This document shows positions 47,701 through 56,420 of a DNA stretch of 64,000 nt, in pieces. This DNA is from Brasenia schreberi (Eukaryota; Streptophyta; Magnoliopsida; Nymphaeales; Cabombaceae). The stretch lies in contig JAYKKT010000064.1 of the NCBI GenBank assembly GCA_036023115.1, positions 2,529,001 to 2,593,000 on the forward strand, given 5' to 3'. The notes under the pieces are model-generated. The model was not told the DNA's origin. It searched no databases and saw only the letters and a list, made by a program, of their open reading frames with translations. Each line of letters starts with the position of its first letter. The stretch's first letter is position 1. Position numbers and translations under genes: made by a program.

Positions 47701-50700
47701 AAACTGATTCTGTCTAACCATTGGATAAAAGGTCCATAGAGGAGACAGAAATTATTACCAAGAATTAAGTCTATTCCAGACTCAATTTGGAAAATTGTGG
47801 GGATATGAAAATTCTTACCACCCAACCTTAACGTAAGATCTCTGCAGACCTTAGTGATTTTGAGAAGATTTCCATCTGCTATCTTGACTTGAATAGCTTG
47901 TGGTGAATTCTCCCAATGTTCTTCAGGTATGATGTACCTGCTGGCTGTGCAAAGGCTTGCACCTGTATCAACATAACAATGAATGTTAAGGAGTTTATAG
48001 CCCTTAAATTTGAGCTGTCCCTCAACATAAATGTTGTTTGGATTAGTTCTGTTTCTGATCATTTTTAATCAGAAAACTGCCAATCATCAAAATCATAATC
48101 CTCTATCGTTGGATAGGGATCATATACTTCGGGATAAAGGTCATATATCCCTGACCATGCAATTCTAGTTCTGTTGGCTAGAATGCGTAACTTGATGATA
48201 TTTTATACATTCTATCTGATAGGAGAAGTATGGTCTTCCCATCAGGAGTGATCTGAATCATCTGACTCAGACTCTGTGTCTATTTCTGACGTTGAGTCAG
48301 AATCATATTGAACAGTTAAGAAATATACCTGTTCTTTGTCTGGGTACTGTACCTCTACTGGTTCAAACCCATCTTGATCTGCTTCAATCAGAAGTCTTAC
48401 CTTGTCTGGGAATTGCTTCCTGTTAGGACATTCATTGGCATAATGTCCTTCTTCACTGCAGACCCAACACCTGCAATTTTTCTTGCCTTTTGGGCAAAAC
48501 TTTTCTTTTGAAGAAACCTTGGAAGATTTTTTCTTTCGAAAATATTTTCCTGGAGAAAATCTTTTCCTTGTTTTCTTCCAAAACTTTCGTTTCAAAGATT
48601 TTGTCTTGGAAATTCCCCCCCTCTTAAAAGAGTGGTGCTTTCCTTTTTCTGGTTTACAACCAAAAATGTATTGAGACTCTATGAGCTCTGGACAACATTT
48701 TTTCGAAAATGTTTTCATCATTTTTTGAGTTTTGCCAAGATTGCAAATCTCTTCAATTTGATCCTTTAGCATACGATATGCTAAAGCAAATGCATATTGG
48801 GTAAGAGAATTCTTCTCATTTTTCCAAACAGACTGAAACAAAGAAGGAAAAAGAGGATGTTAATCTGAACATCTCTTTTGAAGACTTTGTCCGAACCTTC
48901 AACAAGGCTAGACAGAGTTCAGAAGACACTCTTCAGACAGAAGGATACTTCACTGAAGACAAGCAACTGACGAGCAGGTTTTGTTGCATGGCAAATTGCG
49001 ATCCGCAATTGGTATGGACAGCCTTTCGTGCAGGACTGTTAAAAACAGTATTCATAGGAGAAGATCTTAAGGTATTAAGATGTTTCCCTAAAAACTTCAA
49101 AAAAGAAGTTGGATACTTCAGAGAAGCAGTTGGAAAGGAGAAGACAATCTTCATCAACTTCCAATCCACCATACCCAGTTGGGAAAATGGAAACTGCTAC
49201 CCTGCATATCATTATGCAGAATTAGGAGTGGCTTCAGATCGAAAGCAGTTCGAGCCCTCTAAGGTAAATGAAGCATTTCTTTACGATAAACTGACTGAGA
49301 TAAAGGTCAGCAGTTTCAGGAGTTTAATCATTAAACTCAGGAAAATAAATGAGGAAAGCAAGATTAAAGTTAATTTTGCTAATTCTTATTTATTAACAAC
49401 AAGCTGGTATCCAAGAAAGATTTCAGAAAAGGATACAAACAGCTTCCTTCAATTAAGAGAAATTTTTGAAAAAGGAAAATATAAGGTTGGCGAGTTATTA
49501 AAGCCAGTATTGAAACCAATAGTAGACAAGCTATTTGGTAAAGCTGTTCTTGGAAAAACAACTGGAAATTCGGACAGAAGGTTTCCATAAATTGCAAAAA
49601 CATGGAGCCCATATTTCAGGGATTCTGTGAGGTTATAAACTTGGAGAAAGTGAAGAATATACCAGATTGATGGCTTGCATTTTCTGGCCAACAGATACAA
49701 ACCTGTGCAATATTAGCTTGCCATCTCAAAATTGGTTTTTGTAAGCCTAAGCCATATCTTGATGTTTTTGGTATCTTTTGTGAGAACTTGTAAGAATGCA
49801 TCTTGAACATGAGTATTGAAAGAGATCCATCATGGAATCATTTGTGGAGGTGTTTCAAGGAAATCAGATGGTTAATTAGTGTATTCATTGCGGAGCTACG
49901 TTCCATGAATATATTTACTGTGCAATACAAGATGTTGCAAGGTTTGGAAGAAATGAGAAATGAGAAATGAGAAAGAGAAAGGTTAAGAAGCAGAGAGAGG
50001 GCTGAAATAGACAGGTTAGCCTCAACATGGAGAGGATCCTTCTCGTGATATATATGGAAAAGACTGACTGATAATTACAATATTCACATAAATGTTTAGG
50101 AAATGCAGAGGAACCCCAAGCAATTAAAGGATACATCAAGAGAAGGGAAAAGGTATAACTTTGACGGCAACAGCGACTTGGCTCAACTGCAAAAGGGCCC
50201 GTCTGGCCGTGTAAGGGGTAGAGGAAGCACACTATGCCATCAAGAGTGATGTATTGACAGTTTTATCCTAGATCTCAACCATGTCTCGAAAGGAGGTAAC
50301 TAAGAAAGTTGATCCGAAGTTTGTTGAATTCTCGTATGAAAATTAATTTCAAATATAGCCAATTATTTTCTTCTTTTTGATGCAGGATGGATGCAATAAC
50401 AAGTGTAACAGTGGGCAACAAGTTGCCAACTTACAACGCATTGAAGGGTATACAATGGAAGAAATAGGTTGAAAATGTCATTCAGTGGAGCAAGAAATTT
50501 AGTCAGTCCTGGAACACTGTAGAATATCTTATAATATAGTTGATAGGTGGACATATGAGTTCAATAGGTCTTTAGTAATTTGTTGGTTCATTGTCCCAAA
50601 GTAGCATTACTTTTTTTAATCATTTAATTTATCAGACATTGACAAAAGCCATCGGGAATTACTACTTTTTTTTGCAAATAGTGATGGAAGTATGCCCCAA

Positions 50701-52996
50701 TAATATTGTTTAGTTCATGACTATTAATACTCCAATTTATAAAGCAGCCGGTAAGGTGATTAAGACCCATCAGGCCTATTGTATGGACTCCTTATGTTGC
50801 ATATCCCATACACTTCATGGTGAGGATATCACTAAGATGGATGATATAACATACCTGGGTATGAATTATCAAAAACAGAAAAGCATACCTCGCTATGCAT
50901 CTGATTGGAATGTGCCTAACTTCAGCATGTATCCAAAAGAATTAAGAAAGCATTTGAAACTTGCAACAATGCTTCACAACCATATCACCGAATTGCATAA
51001 TGCGAAAGAATGTGTACAAATGAGATGGAAATTGATCCGAATTATATCAATCTGCCTCATTTTCTTATCTGAAATATCGCTTTGTTAATATGAAATTGAA
51101 TCCCGCTTGAATTCAATCTTGACATCAATCTCCTATGGCCCAAGACAGCAGTTCAATTCCCCCCCATTCTACTGCCAATGACACCTAGATGTAAGCTCTC
51201 CACTCAGGATAGCCTAGATTGATGCAACCAGAGTGAGATTTAATTATAACATATTGGTATATGCTTTGGAAAAATGAATATTGTAATGGCTATTATACAA
51301 CCATATGTATGTACTAGCTATTAGTACATTGTTAATACAAGTACTCCACTGTGGCAACCATATGTATGTACTAGCTATTAGTTTGAACATATTTATCATA
51401 TTCTTTGTACATTTCCAGAGTCGTGCCTAGATGACAGCTAAACCCTTGAAGGTCCTGGCACCTAAGTAACAACCCAATGTTGTTACTGATTCAGTGCTAG
51501 AAAACCAAAAGTTAAGATAGTGACCAACTGGTGCCATGAAACATGGTCATCTTCAATTCACCTCACTTTAACAGCACGAAGTAGATGTTTCACCTTTAAG
51601 GGAATTTGGTCGATTTTCCATACGCAGGCTTTGTTTCCCTCAATGAGAGTAACAAAATCTGCTCTCACAACCCAATGACACTTGCAAATCATGCATCCGT
51701 CTCCATGTGGATGCTACTACTCAACTTTGCTATCCTTGTAAGTGGGATCAAAACTTCTCTACCACACATAGACAGGAATCAGGAATGACATGTTTATGTT
51801 CATTTTCTATTCACACAGATAAGAATTTTCAAAAATAGTGGTGGGGGAGAAGAATCCAAAGGTTGGCTGGATACAAGATAGCCAATGACAGGCCTTTCGC
51901 GTTTTCTGGAAATAAACAAGTTTTAGATTTATCAAGTTGTACGCGTATATACGGATTTTAAGCTCCCAGAAAACACATCATATTTGATATATAAAAAAAA
52001 AAGAGGCTCACTGGTGAATAATTATTCACTTGCGACTCATAAAAAAGAGTAGGGCGTTATGCATCTCTTGACCTTGCACCGTTAATATGCAAGGCAAGAC
52101 AGAAATTAAAGAAAAGAAAGATGGGCACACATGTGCGCATGTGTGTTTCGAGACCAGCATAGAAACAATTTGGTAGAGTTGATCAAGGAGAATCAGATGA
52201 ACAGCACAAACAATGGTATTTCCCTTGGCCAAAAGAAATAATCATACTTCACTTGACGGCAGAAGGAAACCACCATAAGAATTTTCCAAGTTCAGATCAG
52301 AAAAATGTCAAACCGATATAGAATAGCATTAAATCAAATGACAGATAGCATTCCGAATCAAAATTTGAGAAAATACAGAAATATGAAATCAGATTGTCCA
52401 ACCACAAACACACATAGATCTACCTCTCGTTACGGTTGAACCGAGCGCCATGATAGAAAGCAACGGAGAGCAACCACGAGTCACTGTGTACAGCAACAAG
52501 AAAGATCCAATCCTTCCGATTCATTCCATCCCTCGCAAAATTAATCCCCAGCGCGGGCTCCGGAAGCTCCGGCGGGACTTCCTCCGCCGGTAGATTCACT
52601 TCCCACGATTGATCTGGATTCCCGTACAAACACAGATTCTCCTTCTCTGCAATCACTACCAGTCAATTTCCCGCAACAAACCTTCTGTTCCATCTTCGAA
52701 ACAAATAAATGAAAAAGAAAAGCCTACTCAACAAATTGTCAGAACTATGAAGGCGATTTAGAGAAAACAACTCACCGGGATCACAGATCGAGTAAAATTC
52801 ATCAACATCTGAAAGGTTTCAACGGCAAAAAACAGATCAATGGCTCAAGATTGTAGCGGAAGAAAGAAGAAGCAGAAAGTCGAGATCCTAAATGGCCATT
52901 ACCATAAGTTAATGCGCGGATGAGTCCAGCACGACGCCCGCTATAGTCCTTGAAGACATCTTCGACAGTGCGAGGATTGGACGAGACGGACGCCAT
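35776..52996 (-). CDS. Alfin-like PHD-finger protein, gene split by a ~16 kb virus-filled intron
   Basis: Five coding exons: 52996-52903, 52808-52776, 52646-52424, 36209-36089 and 36018-35776. They join in frame to 237 residues, normal for the family. The Alfin domain fills residues about 5-135 ([54 protein letters not shown]). The C-terminal PHD finger has the full C4HC3 set: C185, C188, C201, C204, H209, C212, C228, C231, with W207 before YH. Alfin-like proteins are nuclear readers of H3K4me3 that link to repressor complexes in stress and germination. Intron 3 (52423-36210) is 16,214 bases and contains the pararetroviral locus. Exons and splice sites look intact, so the gene may still work if the intron is spliced. 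Confidence 0.9.
36271..37248 (+). promoter_or_regulatory. Pararetroviral promoter and leader, copy 1
   Basis: TATA box TATAAAT at 36577-36583, preceded by three imperfect copies of a CTTCCAGAC...AGCTCGGAAGATCAGGA motif (about 36385-36532). A CT-rich tract follows (36637-36662), as found downstream of some caulimovirus start sites. AATAAA at 36785-36790 lies about 200 bases past TATA, the spacing expected for a terminally redundant pregenomic RNA. Two CGGGGGTAAG words occur in the leader. The Met-tRNA primer site is at 37213-37225. The left edge joins host intron sequence. Confidence 0.8.
37213..37225 (+). other. Met-tRNA primer-binding site of the pararetrovirus
   Basis: TGGTATCAGAGCC is an exact match to the initiator-tRNA complement that primes minus-strand DNA synthesis in Caulimoviridae. 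By convention it marks the genome origin. It lies 23 bases upstream of the movement-protein ATG. No second copy was seen in the rearranged right half. Confidence 0.92.
37249..38250 (+). pseudogene. Pararetroviral movement protein, two early stops
   Basis: The frame starts at the ATG at 37249 and ends at TAA 38248-38250. In-frame stops lie at 37405-37407 and 37444-37446. After them 265 codons are open, containing the 30K-superfamily movement-protein core ([20 protein letters not shown], then MAIVDNRI). Such proteins enlarge plasmodesmata for cell-to-cell spread. Present once in the locus. The early stops mean this copy would not give a full product. Confidence 0.85.
38252..38563 (+). CDS. Small coiled-coil pararetroviral protein (virion-associated-protein-like)
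   Basis: An open frame of 103 codons beginning one base after the MP stop and overlapping the next ATG as ATGA. Residues about 8-55 are a Leu/Ile/Lys/Glu heptad-type coiled coil. The C-terminal part is Trp/Gly-rich. Position and plan resemble the virion-associated protein (ORF III) of caulimoviruses, a small coiled-coil virion protein, but sequence identity is not recognisable to me. The tight overlaps fit the polycistronic re-initiation mode of these viruses. No stop inside. Confidence 0.6.
   Translation: MMGPISPSLTQILEKLVLLEEKINKLSEIIEASSAKIIKDLSDKLDKIQKDKSEQDKSEVSTSTKDTSKWKYTWPNFGAGNEDLGTGKSQGLSWPFGSDEKMR
38560..39951 (+). pseudogene. Pararetroviral coat protein, truncated by a TAG
   Basis: An open frame of 463 codons from the ATG overlapping the previous stop. 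It has an acidic N-terminal part ([12 protein letters not shown]), a central capsid region, a strongly basic stretch and a CCHC zinc knuckle [16 protein letters not shown] (C-X2-C-X4-H-X4-C) for RNA binding. It ends at TAG 39949-39951. In the inverted copy the same codon is CAG and the frame runs about 34 codons further. The matching frame here would end at 40054-40056. The stop is therefore private to this copy and fits a single C-to-T change. Confidence 0.88.
40236..42113 (+). pseudogene. Pararetroviral protease/reverse transcriptase/RNase H, copy A
   Basis: 625 open codons from ATG 40236. Aspartic protease DTGA at residues 32-35. Reverse transcriptase has [19 protein letters not shown] (349-357) and catalytic YIDD (378-381). 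RNase H acidic residues are D528 (ETDAS), E575 (SSEKELLA) and D601 (RTDSKN). The frame stops at TAG 42111-42113, yet the conserved RNase H end ([12 protein letters not shown]) continues in frame to TAA 42204-42206. The same TAG is present in copy B. The two copies differ at only five residues that I could find in 625. All catalytic residues are present, but the RNase H tail is cut off. Confidence 0.9.
42207..42465 (+). other. Post-polymerase viral segment ending in filler DNA
   Basis: 42207-42411 matches the inverted copy at 46092-45888. At 42411 the match ends. A roughly 54 bp stretch follows that repeats nearby words (GATAAAAAGGAATCGAGCAA from about 42355, and TTTTGCAAG) before the inverted CP fragment begins at about 42466. 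Such short templated repeats are typical filler at end-joined or template-switched junctions. Confidence 0.75.
42466..42710 (-). pseudogene. Inverted coat-protein fragment
   Basis: The minus strand encodes part of the CP region just before and including the basic stretch ([20 protein letters not shown] region through [15 protein letters not shown]). It matches 48584-48828 closely. It has no start or zinc knuckle. Its right end joins the forward transactivator fragment at about 42710/42711. Confidence 0.85.
42711..43502 (+). pseudogene. Transactivator (TAV) C-terminal fragment, forward copy
   Basis: An open frame matching the C-terminal two-thirds of the inverted TAV at 45058-44267, including [18 protein letters not shown] and [20 protein letters not shown]. 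It ends at TGA 43500-43502. The viroplasmin/RNase H-like N-terminal domain is missing; inverted CP sequence lies in its place. TAV is the inclusion-body protein that allows translation of the downstream ORFs on polycistronic viral RNA. Confidence 0.82.
43489..43944 (+). pseudogene. Unrecognised pararetroviral ORF between TAV and the promoter
   Basis: A frame of about 152 codons begins with an ATG overlapping the TAV stop by 14 bases (ATGGAGAAGATTGA) and ends in a TAA lying inside the TATA box (43942-43944). It is interrupted once, by TGA at 43649-43651. The first part is basic with CACC near its start; the second part is acidic and contains three repeats of a LPxIxSSEDQDC-like unit. In copy 1 (36271-36581, left part missing) the first stop position reads CGA, but a different CGA is TGA (about 36328-36330). 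The two lesions are thus independent CpG changes. I recognise no family. Confidence 0.6.
43733..44209 (+). promoter_or_regulatory. Pararetroviral promoter region, copy 2
   Basis: Near-identical to 36370-36820: the triplicated CTTCCA-type motif, TATAAAT at 43940-43946, CT-rich tract, AATAAA at 44145-44150 and the repeated CGGGGGTAAG words. It stops near 44209, where inverted sequence begins. It lies in the loop between the two 0.85 kb inverted arms and points rightward, into antisense TAV. Confidence 0.78.
44267..45846 (-). pseudogene. Transactivator (TAV) gene, inverted copy, frame-broken
   Basis: Three overlapping minus-strand frames cover one TAV: 45840-45655, 45767-45051 and 45139-44267. 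The middle frame carries the caulimovirus viroplasmin-type RNase H-like domain ([18 protein letters not shown], then [13 protein letters not shown]). The last carries the C-terminal region shared with the forward fragments. A likely start ATG lies at about 45846. Breaks fall at a run of eight C residues (about 45771-45778) and in the overlap near 45051-45139. It is the only copy with the N-terminal half. Confidence 0.8.
46185..48062 (-). pseudogene. Pararetroviral protease/reverse transcriptase/RNase H, copy B (inverted)
   Basis: 625 open codons, the mirror of 40236-42113, with the same DTGA, YIDD and RNase H residues. Five substitutions against copy A: residues 10, 235, 330, 372 and 462. It ends at the same TAG, with the conserved RNase H tail continuing in frame to about 46093. 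The shared stop shows that the two copies descend from one already-damaged sequence. Confidence 0.9.
48242..48841 (-). pseudogene. Coat-protein C-terminal part, inverted copy
   Basis: About 199 codons from the break near 48831 to the natural CP stop at 48244-48242. They include the basic stretch, the CCHC knuckle and the acidic tail ([14 protein letters not shown]) that copy A loses to its TAG. The N-terminal two-thirds of CP is absent. The right side joins forward TAV sequence at the same chimeric junction seen at 42710. Confidence 0.87.
48829..49590 (+). pseudogene. Transactivator (TAV) C-terminal fragment, right end
   Basis: Nearly identical to 42711-43448, with a few substitutions. Viral identity ends at about 49556 (after GCTGTTCTTGGAAAA). 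The frame then runs 30-odd bases into host sequence and stops at 49588-49590. This is the right border of the viral locus. Confidence 0.82.
49591..52423. other. Host part of the Alfin-like intron 3
   Basis: No gene is supported. A 123-codon plus-strand frame at 50717-51088 has no domain I recognise. CCATATGTATGTACTAGCTA occurs twice near 51301-51380, and a GAAATGAGAAATGAGA repeat lies near 49950. Confidence 0.4.
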
Positions 52997-54900
52997 TCCG
53001 CTCGCTCTTCGGCCTCGGAACTCTTTGTCCTCTTTCTCTACTCCTCAGAGGCGAAGCATGACACCCTGTCTTCCTCCGGCCTTCGTCTCTTCATTCTTCA
53101 CGAGACGATGATCACCGAATGCATGGACGACGACGATCGGACTCTGGCCACCGGGAAAATACCTCAAACCGCCTTCTTCGCCGTTTCACTTTCGTTTTCC
53201 CCTTTCTACCCTTCGCAGAGAGGACGATAGGTAAGGTTTTCTCTTTGACATCGGATTACCGCTAGACGTACCCTTTTCTCACGAATCCGAAATTACCAGT
53301 CCCACCTTCACTACAAATGTAATACCTGTGATACCCTTGCTCGGAGAAATATCTGATTCGTGGCACGTTTACCTGAAATTAAAGACAGCTGCATAGAAGT
53401 TTTGCTAATTTGAACTACTGGCTTGAATTTCCACAAAACTATCGGAGATTTATCCATCTAATGAAAGCATAAATCAAATCGATAAAGTGCTGAAAAAGCA
53501 AATGATATGAAGCAGAGGCAAGACAAGTGATGTTTTATAATCTTAAGAAGTCGACAATCGATCTAGTAAATTCCACTTAGAATGAGATAAGGCCCGATCT
53601 GGCTTTGGTTGGACAACTGTTTTGTTTATTTAATAGAGATTTAAGTTTTAATGTATGTATGTATATATATATATATATAGTGATAAATGCATAATGTATT
53701 TTGGTGTATAATTTTGTAAAAATTTGTTTTCAGGTTTTAGATTTTATTCAATTTTTGAATTGAACGATTGAGATAATAAAAAGAGCATTTGATGCAAAAT
53801 AAGAAATACAAACATATATCTGTATTTTTAATTAGATATTATAATCCTTTCAATCGAATGATAAAAACATTTATGTAAGATTATTATAGACCGACTAATG
53901 AATATTTGTCATGATTTAGGGAGTGAGTGTGTCTTAGACAAGACCATATCTAACACAAAGAGATAAAAAAATAATTCTTAGTTTGTTTATGTGATGAAGA
54001 AAAAATGATTTAAAGCATGAAGAGCTAAAACATAAAAGAATTATAATAAATAAAAGGATTACTATATGCATGCCTTTACTATCCATACACCTCTTTCTAT
54101 AAAATATCAAAATTAATCATCATCACTTTCTCTATCTTTTTATACCCAATTCTAGTGCCTCTCTCTCTTCTTTCCCTTAATTCAAGCAAAGATTTGTGTG
54201 GTTTGATCTTTTTATTTTGGCATTCATCGTTCAATTTCTCTATATTCTTACTAATTTTGTTGAAGAAAAGAGAAAAAAGAAATGAAAGAATGATCAATAG
54301 AAAATTTCAAGAAAAAATAAAATCAATAATAAAGAAGATGAAGATTAATAAGAATAAGAATAAAAAAGAGAATTAAGAAACCTATGAAAAAATCATAAAG
54401 TAAAAAATAACCTCAAGTTTTTGACTTGATATAGGTGTGTCTTCCCAACGAACCCCGTCTCTCTAACAAGAAAGATGCACTGAGGCATGTCTCTTTCATT
54501 AGGGAGGTACACTTATATTGAGTTTCCAGCCAAGAACTTACCTCAGTTTTTTTTTTATTTTAACTGAAAATAAAATTAATACATAAAATCAACAAAATAC
54601 CTCACAAAATCATTGAAGGCCTTTTTGAATGGGTCCTTTTTCTCGTTTTTGTTCTCTTCTTTTTTTTTGTTCTTTATTATGAAGCTTAAGTTATGGTTCA
54701 CGAGAAAAATGGTTCGGGTGACGGTGAGAAAAGAACCCTAAGAAGAGAGATTGAGAAGGTTAAGAATATCTAGATAATTTTTAAATTTTAATAAAGATAA
54801 AATCACAATCATGACAAAAAAGAAATGTGGGGACAGTAAAAAACGTGTGCGTGTAAGCAAACACAGTGTTTCAGTTGTCCGGAACGGATTCGACCCGTTT
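52997..54900. other. Alfin-like promoter region and AT-rich DNA
   Basis: About 53000-53240 probably holds the 5'UTR and core promoter of the Alfin-like gene (minus strand). 53459-53630 is one member of a direct-repeat pair whose other copy lies at about 56443-56820. A TATATA run is at 53662-53680. The rest is AT-rich without recognisable genes. Confidence 0.4.
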
Positions 54901-54979
54901 ATGATCCAATCCGTTCCCGGCGCTTGATTTTACACTTTTTAGTTCGTTTAGCTTGGGTTCTGTACTTTTCGTCACAGCC

Positions 54980-56420
54980 GTTGATCTATAAATCGAATCT
55001 CCAGCATCTGATCGCACGCCCTCGCCCTACATAAGCCCTCTTCCCGTTCATCTCGTCTAGGGTTTTAGATATGTTTTCCCACTTCCCCATTCGATCCATT
55101 TCTCTGCCCGATCGGCTGAAGGATCATAGGAGAGGGTGGAGAAGTGCGTTCGTTATGACCAGGGTTTGCTACCGGTGTTCTTCTACGTTGTCAACGAGCT
55201 CCTAGTCGATAGCCTCGCTAACAGGCGCAATCTTCATTTCCGCCTTTTCTGTAGTCGATCGATCTTGTTTTGTCTCTTTGTCTTCTTTTGGTTTCCTATC
55301 GCATCTCAAGAATCGGGATGCCGAAGGGATGCTTCTTTATCTGGTCACAAGGATAAATTTAGTTCCTTGTAGACTCGTTCCCTTGAAGCGATAGTAATGT
55401 TTCATGGTTCGTTGTTCTTTATTGTGAAGGCTTCTTTCTTATATCGACGCCTCGCCATTTCTAGCGGCCATGCAACATCTGTATTATCTTTTACTGTGTT
55501 ATATCTAGAATGAGTATGTCGATCTTGTTTCCTTATACATTATGTTTTGTGTGATGCGAAGAATCGAATATGCCTTTTTTTATCTTTGCTTTGCTATGTT
55601 TTAATAGTGTTATTTGCTCTCAGATTGAGATCGGTCTGAGAGTTTGCTTCTTCATCTGGTCTTTTTGGAACGTCCGTATCCACTTGACTCGTTCCCTTGA
55701 AGCGAAAGTGAATGCTTTCTTCGTAAATAACTTTGTGCACCTGTTGGAGATTATTGACTATCGGATGCCTGTTAGGAAGCCGACATCTTTTATCTGATAT
55801 GAATTTCCTTTGTTCTTTTTAATCTTCAAGGTGGTTCTTACTCCTTTTGGCAATTTTGGCGCCTATGATGACCTCATAGACCTGTCATGATTGCGAATCT
55901 GATCGCACTACTGAACATCTAAGGGGCTGAGGTGTTTAATTTAATCCTCCGTACGAAGATTTAATCACGGCCATTTGTTTATCTTAGTATTTTGGTTGTG
56001 TCTGTGAATTGCAAGTTACGTTGATCCTGTAAGAACGTTACTGATTTTATAGTTTCCCTTTACAAGGAAGGTTTGTACTAAAACACTTCATATATTTTTG
56101 TTGCGTTCTTGAATCCTTGATCTTTTGCAGCTGCTAAAATCCTGTTTTTTTTTTGTAGATTATTGAAGAAAAGCAAGATTCATGGATCCTCTCGCAATCC
56201 CTTTGCGCTCCTGGTGATGCTTGTGTCCGTTGGGGAGCTATATCCATTGTCCAAATCAAAGTAGTATTTGTGTCTATGAAAAGGTTACCTTCAAGAATGA
56301 ATTTGTCTATGAATGTGAATTTTATTGCCAAATCTTTGCTTTTGTGGACGTAACGTTGCTAGCTAATCTCCTTTTATATTCAACTACGTGGCCTGGCTTC
56401 CTCATCAAGGCTTAGTTCGA
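54980..56420 (+). other. Possible non-coding transcribed locus
   Basis: A TATA-like CTATAAATC at about 54986 is followed by a CT-rich start and the telo-box-like CTAGGGTTTTAG at about 55059-55070. This promoter layout is common for translation-related and snoRNA genes in plants. Only short frames follow. Parts of 55245-55410 recur at 55510-55710 (CGATCTTGTTT, CTTCWTCTGGTC, GACTCGTTCCCTTGAAGCGA), an internal duplication. At 55864-55930 ATGATGA and CTGA words sit about 60 bases apart, as in a C/D snoRNA, but the closing stem is poor. Product unknown. Confidence 0.3.

Larger units (their letters stand above)
39468..48831. repeat. Nested inverted repeats of viral sequence
   Basis: Outer arms 39468-42411 and 45888-48831 (each about 2944 bases: CP end, polymerase, post-polymerase segment). 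Inner arms 42711-43559 and 44210-45058 (each 849 bases: TAV C-terminus and start of the extra ORF), separated by the second promoter copy. Arm identity is high, judged from the few amino-acid differences. Confidence 0.9.
36271..49556. mobile_element. Endogenous pararetrovirus locus (Caulimoviridae), rearranged as nested inverted repeats
   Basis: About 13.3 kb of viral sequence in the Alfin-like intron. Reading left to right: promoter/leader, MP, small coiled-coil ORF, CP, PR-RT-RH (all +); then an inverted CP fragment, a TAV fragment, an extra ORF and a second promoter region; then inverted TAV, inverted PR-RT-RH, inverted CP end and a forward TAV fragment. Separate MP, CP, polymerase and transactivator frames, a Met-tRNA primer site and no integrase identify Caulimoviridae. 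The genus is uncertain: no aphid-transmission ORF was seen, and MP and CP are not fused. Frames carry stops and shifts, so no single unit is intact. The left border is near 36271, the right near 49556. Confidence 0.93.

Noticed and set aside
36271..49556. Two complete independent virus integrations
   Set aside because: Only one set of MP and small ORF, one N-terminal TAV and a shared polymerase stop are present, which fits rearrangement or duplication better than two separate full genomes.
50717..51088. 123-codon plus-strand frame in the Alfin-like intron
   Set aside because: No recognisable domain, AT-rich surroundings, and no splice or promoter context to support a gene.
55864..55930. C/D-box snoRNA as a firm feature
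   Set aside because: ATGATGA and CTGA words are present, but the terminal stem is weak and no rRNA guide match was verified, so it is kept only as part of a low-confidence locus.
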